64,000 bases of DNA from Lutjanus erythropterus (lineage: Eukaryota; Chordata; Actinopteri; Lutjaniformes; Lutjanidae), in assembly GCA_020091685.1 (NCBI GenBank), contig CM034608.1:1075967-1139966 (forward strand). Reading direction: 5' to 3'. Made by a program: the position numbers and the translations under genes. The notes under the pieces were generated by a model. It was not told the DNA's origin, searched no databases, and saw nothing but the letters and a program-made list of their open reading frames with translations. Below are positions 21,548 to 31,800 of the stretch, piece after piece (position 1 is the first letter of the stretch; every line of letters starts with the position of its first letter).

Positions 21548-21676
21548 TTACACGTCGTCCACCCCACGGATCCTTCGGGCCAGCTGAATGTCTCGTGGGA
21601 ACACGGTCACCCGCTTGGCGTGGATGGCACACAGGTTGGCATCTGAGAATAACATGACAAGGAACGCCTCTGCGGC
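21548..21676 (-). CDS. cenpa: cenpa coding exon 4 and stop codon
   Basis: Encodes [20 protein letters not shown] to [10 protein letters not shown] and TAA. This is the rest of alpha2, alpha3 and the C-terminus. Acceptor TCCCAG. Confidence 0.95.
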   Translation of the reverse strand, partial: AAEAFLVMLFSDANLCAIHAKRVTVFPRDIQLARRIRGVDDV

Positions 21677-24600
21677 CTGGGAGGAGGAGGAGGAAGAAAC
21701 ACAGGTCAAGTTAGAGTAAAGCAACAAGACACTTTGTTTTGTTTGTTTTTGATGAGTTCTTATTTTTAGAGCACATTTTCTTTGAATTTAGCCCATTTGT
21801 TGGTTGACTTGCTGTTTTTACATGTAGCGGTCAGTGTTGGTGTCAATGTACAATCATGATGGTTCATCATAAATACAAACATAACACAGACTGAATGCTA
21901 ATTATACTGGGGTGATTCGTCAATGTAATCAACATCATTGATTATGAAAATACGTTGATTTGCTTAACGTGTGTCAATGCGTTGCTATGAATCACTGCAC
22001 GCAGTCAGAGCACAGATTCACCCATAGAAGAAGCTGCAGAGAGCCTCGCTGCGATCATCTTCAGTGGGGGAGTATTTTAGACAGAGATGCAACGTTTGGC
22101 TCTCTTTAGCTCCACAACCTGGACATGACTTGTCACAGCAGGACAAACTGCTCCACATGAGTGCTGGAAGTGAAGCATCGAGCGACCTGTCGTCCTCCTG
22201 CAGCTGCAGCAGCAGCATCGTCCTGTTATATATCAGGATTATCAACACGTGGAACATGTTTCTGTTACATGTTTGTGTTCTTTTTTTACATTTTAAAACT
22301 GGTCACCATTCACTTCAACTGTATTGGATTTGGCTGCAACAGTTTTCCAATGAAGCTCCAGGAGTGTTTTGTGAACTGGAGATCTTCATCCATTGTCACA
22401 TCAGCACAGGGGTGAGTAGATATTGAGTGACATTTCATTTTTGGGTGAACTATTGCTTTAAGATAGATCTTCTAGAAGTGTTGTGTAGAGTGTTGTCTTG
22501 TGTTTAAAGTGATGCATCACTGCTGTTAACTTTACACCATGTGTCTGTTGAATTACAACAGACAGTAATTCATTTCAGTCACCAGAAAACTGACAAAAAG
22601 TATTTTCTTTGCTCCATATTGATGCAAAAATACACTGTCAGTGATCATCTTACCTACATATGACTCTAGAGATGAAATAACTTCATGACCAGTTAAAGTT
22701 TTCAGTCAAAATACTGATTGTCCAGTTCAGTGAAAGGTTGACAGTGATTAGTTATTAAATTAATATGCATAACAGCTCCTTTTGATTTGACATCCAGTAT
22801 TTTTCTCATCAGGCATCTGACATGGAGTCTGTTAAATAGACATAATAGACAAATTTTTAAAAATGACACTATCATTATTCTAATGTGCTTTATATGTCTA
22901 TATTTCAGGATTATGATTGAATACATAAACTTTAATGTGACATGGTTTTGATGATCATTTTAGGTAAATTTAGTGTTATTTTAATTTAGTAATGAAAAAA
23001 TTACTTTTAGATTAATCGATAAATGAATAGTTAGATTAATCAAAAAAAATAAATAAATACTCGTCAGATTAATCATTTAAAACATAGTCACTTGGTGCAG
23101 CCCTAATGTTAATGCTGCTCTGCACTAGCTGGGTGTGTAAATAGACAACTGTTTGCTAACAATAGTTTTTTTTTACTGCTTGGTCCATGGCACCAAAGTG
23201 ACACAAAAAAGGGAAAAAATATAGCAAATTTAACTTGTAGCTCAAACCTCAATTTTCATAGTTTTAATTATAGTAAATGAGCCCTATAATTATATGTACT
23301 GTATATAAGAGCCTAAATGCAATGTATTGATTTTTGGTTTAAAAAGTAAGTAATAAATAATTTAAGCTCATTTAAAAACAGTTACAAATAACAGTAATAA
23401 GTAAATTAATTTAGATGGAATTAAAAGCACATTCACAGGTATTTTCAGTTCATATGCACAATATTGTAATAAGTTAACCATTTAAAAAGCAGTTGGATTG
23501 TTAAAAATCGATAAAAATGTAATTTATGTGACATTTGGATTGGAGCATATAACACTTTGGTGTTTTCAAGTTACTGTGCACCTCTAATTTCCTGAACTGA
23601 ATTTTTTTTTTTTTTACCTCTCTATCTTTTCCTCTCGCTGCTTATTTTTTCTTGGATGTGATGGATACTTGATGGATTTTTTGGACACTTTTGATATTTT
23701 TCTGTACCACCCTTTTTGTTTTTGTCTCAGTAAACTGTTAAAACTGTACGACGGGTCTGATGGATTCTTTCAAAGACGTGGATTACAACGAGGGGAAGAG
23801 TTAGAGGGTCAAGCCATTCTGCTGAAACCTACACTGTATATTGTCCATATTTCATTCTTTAAAATATTGTGTGACTGCTGAACTGTTATGGATGTCTAGT
23901 GATCCAGGGTTCCTACACATTTTCCAAAGTCACATCTGAGTACTTTTTCAACATGTTTAAGGTGCATATTCAAGTTTTTCAAACACCTTACAGCTTTACA
24001 ACAGCATGTTAACTTGGTGCTGGGGACAAACACTTACCTCCTGCAGGGCCAGAATAGCATAGACCTTCCACCTTAGAGTCTCTTTGGAGAAACTCTGGCA
24101 CACCTCACGAACCTGCACCAACACAAGGAACCAGGATGTTAAAAGTTAGATATAAAAGTTTATGAGTGTTGACAATGTTTAATAGAATATCATTTTGTTA
24201 GTAGGCTAATAGGCCCATTCATTGTAACTCACAGAGAGTTATTATTTTAAAAAGTTTTTGAGAACTCAGGTTGTTTAGATAGAAGGAATTTAAGAGAGTA
24301 GAACCAAATGGAAAAAAAAAGATGTTAAATGCGTAATTGTGTTATGCAGTAGTGGTTCCTTTACAATTGGGGAAACTAATAAAAGTGGAGACGAAAATAA
24401 AAAAAGGTGCATAGTTTCACACATTTAAATTCCTAACTTTACAGACATGGGAAATGTAAACGTCTGACCCTCTAGCACTTTACTCTTTTCAGATCTGGCT
24501 CTTCTAAAAAAAAGTTATTGAATAGGCCTGTCATAGAGGTTAAATATAAATAAAATTGCACCAACACTTTTTACACAAAATTAGATCAAAAGAGCACTGC

Positions 24601-25743
24601 TTTCACTTTCACAGTGTGCTACATTCACGCGATGACGCACCGTACAGAGTCGCTGTTATTGATGAGTTGCTGCTGAATGAGGAGATTCAGTTAAGTAACG
24701 TTAGGTGGCCTTCATGCATTCATTGTATAGCAGTATGTGGTGTTTTTTTTTTTTTCAGGTGATTGAACATGTTAGTTGTGTTGCTTTGTGGGACAGACAC
24801 ATGCACTCTTTGCATATGATTTGTTCTTGCTTTTATCACTTGCTTCAAATCTGAAACACTTCCAAATAATGGATGCTGGTCCAATTTGAGAGACAGTCTT
24901 TTGATTTTTGTTTGGTTTATTTGATTTGTATAATATTCTTCTCTGGATTATGGCTGCAGCATCCAAGACGTGAATACAATATACAGATTTCAGGTATAGG
25001 TAGTTATCATATTGTCCTCATTTCTTTCTGTTGTCTGACTCACCACACGGGAGAAGGGTTGCTTCCTGAGCAGAAGATCTGTGCTCTTCTGGAACTTGCG
25101 GATCTCCATTAAGGCCCTGGTTCCTGGGCGAAACCTTCTCTTCCTGGGAGACACAGCAGGCCCCTCTGGAAAACACATACAGACTGTTTGAATTGTTGTT
25201 GTGATGGCAGGAGAGATGTGTTGTCAAATGACCCGCCTTGTTGTCCAAAGTTTACTTGTATTTAGTTTTTCGTTTTTTAAATCAGGGACTGGAACACAAC
25301 ACATCAGCTCAAATGTCAGCTGGGTCCAAAACCTTTTGGTTTATCTGCCAATGGCTGCTAAACTGAAACTATTTTTGAACAGGCCAAACTGCATAAAATA
25401 CAATGTCATCAAAAACTCTCCTCAGCCCCTTATCTGTGACAATTCTCCGTAAATTTTCTTTTAACCATACATCCACTTTACACTAAATAAAGTAAGTGTA
25501 AAAATAGGGACAGCGACAGTCAATCAAAAAATTGTGATGCGGTCAATCAACTCATGTTGCCAGCGTTGATTTTTACTCACATCTGGTGAGCGCCAATTTT
25601 GGTCCCTCAATGTCATTCTCACCTGAAACTCTACTCCGTTTTGGAGACTTGGATGGCACACCAGAGGGCCCTGGGGCCTGCAGCGGGGGGCGACGTTGAG
25701 GGGTTTTGGCCTTCCGGCGGCTGGTAGATTTATCATGACGCAT
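21548..25743 (-). CDS. cenpa: Centromeric histone H3 variant CENP-A (complete coding region)
   Basis: CENP-A replaces H3 in centromeric nucleosomes and founds the kinetochore. Coding exons are 25743-25623, 25165-25044, 24112-24038 and 21676-21548, totalling 447 nt and 148 residues (zebrafish about 145, human 140). Residues 1-60 form a basic, proline-rich tail with SPKR motifs. The histone fold runs from about 65 to 145: the alphaN helix has [20 protein letters not shown], the CATD region (loop 1 and alpha2) has [20 protein letters not shown], and the protein ends [11 protein letters not shown]. The KSTDLL and LQEAAEAFLV blocks and the insertion in loop 1 separate it from canonical H3. Introns are GT-AG. 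A non-coding exon precedes it. Expected to peak in G2. Confidence 0.96.
22288..22461. mobile_element. Fragment of the GGGATAGTTCACCC foldback family
   Basis: Carries ACTGGTCACCATTCACTT and ends TTTTTGGGTGAACTATTGC, the right arm of the family also seen near 34.5, 39.0, 49.2, 60.3 and 62.0 kb. It lies in cenpa intron 3. Confidence 0.6.
24038..24112 (-). CDS. cenpa: cenpa coding exon 3
   Basis: 25 codons, [20 protein letters not shown] to LALQE. It covers loop 1 and the start of alpha2, the core of the centromere-targeting domain read by HJURP-type chaperones. Acceptor GTGCAG, donor GAG|GTAAGT. Confidence 0.95.
25044..25165 (-). CDS. cenpa: cenpa coding exon 2
   Basis: Enters in phase 1 (G|AG gives Glu) and encodes [20 protein letters not shown] to QPFSRV: end of the tail, then the alphaN and alpha1 helices. 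Acceptor TTCCAG, donor GTG|GTGAGT. Confidence 0.95.
25623..25743 (-). CDS. cenpa: cenpa coding exon 1
   Basis: Starts at GAGACAATGC and encodes [20 protein letters not shown] to KRSRVS plus one base. Donor TTTCAG|GTGAGA. The exon continues 5' as UTR to 25800, where TTTCACAG is the acceptor. A second donor at 25580 is open in frame but leads to a stop (see findings). Confidence 0.92.
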
Positions 25744-25899
25744 TGTCTCCGACCCACAGGTGAGAACCACAAGAGGAAAAGTACTGCAGCCAAGGTCTGA
25801 CTGTGAAAGATTGAGGACATTATATGCTTTATCAATCAAAAAAACAAACCTTCAAGTTATCTCTTTGACTTACGGGATGCTTTTTCAAGGTAAAAGGTT

Positions 25900-26382
25900 A
25901 AATGGACAGTTAACTTGAAAATCAAAAATACATATTTTCCCTTAGCCTGTAATGCTATTTATCCATTCAGATTTTTTTGTTGTGACTTGCCATAGAGATG
26001 TCTGCCTTCTCTCTAATATAATGGGACTAAATAGCGCTCAGCTTGTGGTTCTCAAAGCACCCAAAAACACATTTGAAATATTCAAAACTAGCATCTCTTT
26101 CCAAAAATCATGAGCTGGTTACTATTACTTTCTGCAGTAAAATCTAGCAGAACTACTCTTTTAACATGGGAAAGAAAGTAGCTCCTACATGAAACTGCTC
26201 ACACAACAAAGTGAGCAGTTGCGCTGGTTACTCAAGATAATATATTGAAGAAAAAGCAGACACCTCTATGGCTGTTATCTCCAAAGCGCTGCAAGTCACA
26301 CCAAAACTATCTAGATGGATAAGTGGCAGGCCAGGCAGTAAATGTATGTATTTGATTATAGGGTGAATTGTCCCTTTAATTT
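25900..26382. mobile_element. Foldback MITE in the cenpa 5' intron
   Basis: Left arm GGACAGTTAACTTGAAAATC; right end GATTATAGGGTGAATTGTCC. Internal blocks such as GAGATGTCTGCCTTCTCTCT match the element at 8692-9297. Confidence 0.6.
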
Positions 26383-27027
26383 ATTTATTTACTTTTTACT
26401 ATATGTAATGTCTTCTGGATTAATATTACTGCTGTATTAATACGCATGTTTTATTTTACTGCTGTAGATGTTTCAGGTTGAGCTCATTTAAGCTACTTTA
26501 TATAAAAATACTGTTCGGTATTTTGATCTACAGATCACCCTATATTTGCAATATGCATCTCTAAAACGCCAGATTTTCATGTTGTCAGAAAAACAGCCTG
26601 ATTTCAGCTTTGTGATTGTGCATTTTATTTTTGCAGCTTTAAAGAAAAAAAAGTTTAATAAAAAGTTTTTTTTTTAATTTCTATCATAAAGGAACACTTC
26701 ATCCTTTAGTTTATAACAAATATTCAATACATTTTGAGATAAATGGTTTTCATTGGACAGGAAGAATATGAAAAATTATAGTCTGGAAAGTACTACACTA
26801 AAGTTGTTTTTGATAAATGTAGCTAGTGGAGTAAAACGTACAATATTTGTAAAATAAATATTCAAGTACAAATAGGCTTACCTTCAGTTTAGTTAGGGTC
26901 TATTGAGTGACTTACAGTAACGTTACTGTGTCAGTGTATTTACCCAAGAAAACGGCTGCATATTAATGGTGATCTATAGCCTAATGTTATCACGTTAGCG
27001 TTCGCTAGCAGCTAACGTTAGCTCCCT

Positions 27028-27260
27028 GGTCGTGTTTAGAAAGGAAACCCCGGGCCAGCGAAAGATCCCGCGAGAGTGATCATTATGACACAAACTATGA
27101 CCGTTCCCAAACCATAACAAAGTGTTTTTGGTACAACTTACCCTTACACCAGAAAAAAAACATTCCAAAATATATCTATCACATTCTAAAACATAGTTCA
27201 TATGTACAACGTGCACAAATCTCGTGAGAGTTTGGCAAATCTTGGGTTCTAGACACGGCC
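27028..27260. mobile_element. Short inverted-repeat element next to the cenpa promoter
   Basis: Left end GGTCGTGTTTAGAAAGGAAA pairs with the right end TTCTAGACACGGCC inverted. Inner CGCGAGAGTG / TCGTGAGAG blocks are shared with the element at 42314-42434. Non-coding, 233 bp, lying just inside the first intron of cenpa. Confidence 0.55.
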
Positions 27261-27346
27261 TATTTCCCAATGGCTGTAACGGTGGGTAAATTTACGTTAT
27301 CAGCGTTTTATACTTTTCCTGACCTATTAAGCTAACCGTAACATAC

Positions 27347-27440
27347 CTGTGGAGCGGAAAAATATTCCGGAATTCAGCGTTTTATAAAAACCTGGAGACC
27401 GAATGTAACGTCTGAATTTCACCGAGCAGAAACAACATCC
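27347..27440 (-). other. cenpa: cenpa non-coding first exon (5' UTR)
   Basis: On the minus strand CCGCTCCACAG|GTATGT gives a strong donor at 27346-27345, downstream of a GC-box/CCAAT promoter. It contains no start codon in the frame of exon 1. The 5' limit is a guess. Confidence 0.55.
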
Positions 27441-27570
27441 AACTGAAATTCAAACGACGCCTCTTCACCAGCTCAGCCAATCAACTTGGGGCAAGTGGGC
27501 GGGGAAAACTCTTTGGGAACGCTTGCTGAGGTGTCTCTTTGGTGTCTCTTGCTAAATGGGCGGGGATGTA
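27441..27570 (-). promoter_or_regulatory. cenpa promoter with CHR-, CCAAT- and GC-box-like sites
   Basis: Minus strand holds TTTGAA (27454-27449) preceded by GGCGTCG, resembling a CDE/CHR tandem. A CCAAT on the plus strand lies at 27477-27481, and two GGGCGGGG boxes at 27497-27504 and 27558-27565. TATA-less. This is the usual make-up of a G2/M gene promoter bound by NF-Y and the DREAM/MuvB complex, which suits cenpa. Motif matches only. Confidence 0.45.
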
Positions 27571-27989
27571 TGTGGGCGACAGATCAGTGTTTGCATGAAC
27601 CGCGCAGTCCGCGTTTGAGAGACAAACGCACCTCGAGGCTGAATGAAAGACATATATAGTTTCAAAAATATTCTTTTTAAAATGCATCATGTTTAGCCAT
27701 TTTCTCATAGAACAAGAAATTAAACTTTTTGCTTTAGAGGTAATATATGTGATTTGTTTTTGTGAGCAACATCTCATTATACAACCCTGCATTTAAAAAA
27801 ATCTTCAACTATTTTTAGAATATATTTAATTTCAATTTTTTCATAAATTACTGAATAATTGGAAACATGAATCATACAATACCATTCAACATGTATTAAA
27901 TACTATTAAATTACTAAAGGAATATCTAAATAAAAAAAGAGAAGAAAATATTCAAAAGTGTCTAATTATTAAAAAATGAAATTACTAAA

Positions 27990-28320
27990 AAAATACTATA
28001 ACACTTTTTATCAAAAACATTTTGTCATGTTGTATACATGCAACATGAGATATGGAAGTAGTCCTTCAATCATGCCTAAAAAGTTGAGCTTGTTGGGACA
28101 CGATGTCAACAAAATTCTCTCCGAAACTGACCCAAACCCAAACCTAATTAGCATATTTCAGCCCAAACTCGGTTACAGCCCGACATTTTTCTGAACAAGC
28201 TTCCCTCTATGTATCACACAGTGGGAGTTTTTAGTGACAGGGATAATACATGCAGGAAATTGTAATTGGCAACGACTAAATTGGGGAGAAAATAAATAAA
28301 TAAAGACCAAACCTAAACCT
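27990..28320. repeat. Dispersed repeat with 'CAGCCCAAAC ... GACATTTT' block
   Basis: CATATTTCAGCCCAAAC, GACATTTTTCTGAACAAGCT, AGTGACAGGGATAATACATG and GCAACGACTAAATTGGGGA recur closely at 50045-50200 and, inverted, at 62235-62630. Ends in AAATAAATAAATAAA and AACCTAAACCT repeats. Confidence 0.6.
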
Positions 28321-28626
28321 AAACCTAAACTGCTGATTTAAGCAGTGACTTAAGACTGAAAACGTCCTGTATGTTAAGTAAAACTCAGGAAATTGTACTG
28401 CCTCTGAGTGCAACTCTCTTTTCTTAATTCACAACCCTGTGTTGTGAAATGATCAATAAATGACACTGTACCTTGAATAATGCTAATAATTTATTCAATG
28501 ATTTGAACAGTTACTCACATCTGGCCACATGTTGCACTGTTGTGCAAAGTGTGAATTTTGTTCTTGAGAGGACATGCTTTTGTAAGAAAAGAAGTCAGCA
28601 GACACTGATCATTCAAAAAACAAGAG

Positions 28627-28632
28627 TTTATT
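28627..28632 (-). terminator. psmb10 polyadenylation signal
   Basis: AATAAA on the minus strand about 155 nt past the stop codon. Confidence 0.65.
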
Positions 28633-28785
28633 AGAAAACTACTTCCTTTACAGCCAGTGATGCTTTAGAGAAGAACCTGTTCTAAATCATCTGACCACAG
28701 TCTTTCTTTTCATTTATTACACTGATGTAGGCCTATTACTACACATTATATAGCTTTTATTCTACAAACAGTGTTTTATTGTATT

Positions 28786-28897
28786 TTATTCAGTATCCAT
28801 GACCTGAACAGATTCATCGACCACATCCAGAGTAAGTGGGGTCACAGTTTTGGTCAGGACAGCTGTGGTGCCAGGCTTATACCTGTACTGTCCCTCT
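28786..28897 (-). CDS. psmb10: psmb10 coding exon 8 and stop codon
   Basis: Encodes [20 protein letters not shown] to ESVQVMDTE and TAA. This is the C-terminal extension that beta-2 subunits wrap around beta-3. Acceptor TTTCAG. Confidence 0.95.
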
Positions 28898-31800
28898 CTG
28901 AAAAACAGACAGACAAGAAGGAGAACAAGTCTCATTTATTTTGCTGACAAAAATCCCAAGAGTCACATTCAAGTGTATTGATTGGATTTCTTAAAAGTTT
29001 TTGTTAAGCTGGGGATGAGAATCAATAATCAACTATTCTTTTTCCCAGAATTTCTTGTAGCTTTAGCAGCAGAAGAACTAAGAAACAAATCTGATGAAAG
29101 GTGTGTATATTTCGGTTCACCTTTTTCCCTTCGTTTCGGGCTTGTCGTAGCCTCGTAGGTACTCCACTCCATCTTGCGTGATCACACACAAGTCCACATT
29201 GCTGCCTGAACCCAGGTCACAGAAAATCCCTGCAGCGATGGCGTCCTTTACGAGCTGCTTGGCCTCCTCCAGCTGAAAGGAAGAGAGCAGGAGGAGAAAA
29301 ACAGAAAATGTTCAAGCAGGTTATTAGAAGCTATGAATAAGAAAAGGACAGGACTGAGTAGGTACTGATCAGAATAACATCTAGAGATCACATTGGAGGG
29401 TGAGACAAAACCAGTATGTTAGTGATTTATTTTCAAGATGGAGACATAGTGGAGAATGCAGTAGTTTGTACAGGAGTTTAAACTTTCAACTCTTTAAAAC
29501 TCTCAATTCTTTTTTATCACAACAGACATCACATTAGTTTTTATGCCTGCCATGAAAGGAGAGCAGGAAGTCATTCTCACCTCCATGTTTGGTTTGAATC
29601 TGTCCTCAAATACAGAGACAGCAGCTGCAGCTCCAGATCCTGAAAACACAATCGAATATTAGGTTTGTGTTTTGTCCAACGAGTCAAACTTTATTCATTC
29701 AGCTTTATTTTTAGGCCTGAAATAACAAATAAACTTGAGAAAAAGATGAACTGATAGGCCTGGTTACCACATAGAGACGTACATGGGCGCCAACTTAAGC
29801 TGAACACTGGGGGGCAAAAAATGTCAGGCTATGTAATGATAAGATGCAATGTGGTGAGGGGTAGGGATTAATATTTTCTCAAAAATTACACATTTTCTAT
29901 CCTAGGAAGTGAAACATACTATCCTGATATATGTGGGTTCCAAACCCGATCACTTCAGTGTATTACCTAGTGGTATTAATTGTTATCAAGGCAGAAGAAT
30001 GTCATTTCAACATTAATCAACATTACAAAGAACATGATATTAACTGTGCGGGGTGCGTGCAGTTTGACCTTCACTGCGGCTGCATGCGAGGATGAAATGT
30101 CAAGTTCAGCCTGTGATCTGTTACTGTCTGACTGAACAGGCTCATGGAAGAGATATTTTATATTCTTCATATTTTAAACTAATGAAATTTGTTAAAACAG
30201 GTTATTTGGTGTTTTCAAAGTCATGATATTGAGCTGAAACAGATTCCACATTCTGTTTGCGTTCAGAGGCTGCTGCTGAGTGCAGCAGACAGCTCACACC
30301 ATGCACACTTGTGTCACACTGTTCAATATAGTCAGCTTAATGAAGTTAATGATGAGTCAAAGATAAAACGCAAAACTCTTAAAAAGCGCTCATTCACTTA
30401 ATGTGAGGCTTCAGATGGATTCTCCAGGAGATTTTGGCGTCTTTCCTCAGTGAGGAGCACTTTTTGCCACAGCTAGCAGCTGAAGGTAAATCCATCATAT
30501 CCTGCAGTATTTCAGACAGAAGTCTTTTGGATGAAGTATAAATCCAGTGTTCTTGAAGCTTTGAGCTTTACTTTGAATTTTGTCTGAGATTACAAATGTT
30601 GCAACAAACAGGGCATTTTGTCCCTCCAGTGCAGCGCCAAATTTGCATCTTTATTGTTCAATATTTTGAAGTACACAAAGCTGGTGACAGATGTTGTGTT
30701 GTATGTCTCATTCAGATGGTAGAGACACAAGTTAGTGTACTGAGTGCATTAATGATCAGAGTGTTTGAATTCATGCTGCTTTGCTCATGTTAAGTAATTA
30801 ATCAAAGTGCTCAGTGTGCTCGGCTGGTAACACATATGAGCAACAAAACACACACTACCCCACATGTAAATTAAATCTTAAGAACAATATAGCATATGAT
30901 ATGACTTTATTTTCCTTTCCTATCAAATGCCATTTAAAGTAATTAGTCTATGACTATCTATGACTGCATTTTTTCCTGCTTTGCCTCAAGACTGGGGGGC
31001 TGCTGTACCCCCAACTTTAACTTTTGGGGGTCATAAAACCCAGTGCCCCCCCATAGATGACACCTGTGGAGATGTATGCAGTACATTAAACACAGAACCA
31101 CGTACCCATGGTGAGGAAAGGCAGTTTGTCGTAGGAGCCATGTGGGTAAACACTGTACAGGTGAGCTCCTGTCACATCAACTCCTCCAACGATCAGAGAT
31201 GAACCGACATGACCCTGGTACCTGAAAAAACACAGATGTCACTACTGCTTCCTGCGTTCTCTGTCTGGACATGATGTTAATGATGAAAGGAGATCATTTT
31301 GGATACATGAAACTGGGAATGAGAAATGTTTAACACATGACCACCTCTCTCACCTGAACAGCATCTGTTTCAGCTGCCGGGTTACCATGGCAACGAGGGG
31401 AGGTCGGCCAGTGTTGAGCGAGTGCAGTTCCACGTTGGATGCCATGATCTGTGTGGTGATCTCTGCGTCTGCAGCCACACCGGCGCCACAGCAGCTACAC
31501 AACATACAGGAGTTTCATAGTACTTTTGCTTGGTCTTAGTGGCATAATGCTCCTTTTTTCAACTGCTGCTCAACATTTAGAAACCAACTCTGTGTGAGAT
31601 CTGTTATTTCAATACCAAGTTAGACAAAAATACATAAAACCTCTAAAAGCCTTTCTTCACCCTTTATATACCTAAAAATGAATTACATGATTTTTTTGAG
31701 AAAAAACATAGAACACATACAAAATACAATAATTCAGTGGATGCTTTTTGTCCAGATGGACTTCATTTTTTCCTTCTATTTACATACATGTGGGAGAAAT

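Noticed and set aside
25744..25839. Upstream Met (MIDKAYNVLN) as the cenpa start
   Set aside because: An acceptor at 25801 separates it from the exon, and the extension has no match to CENP-A.
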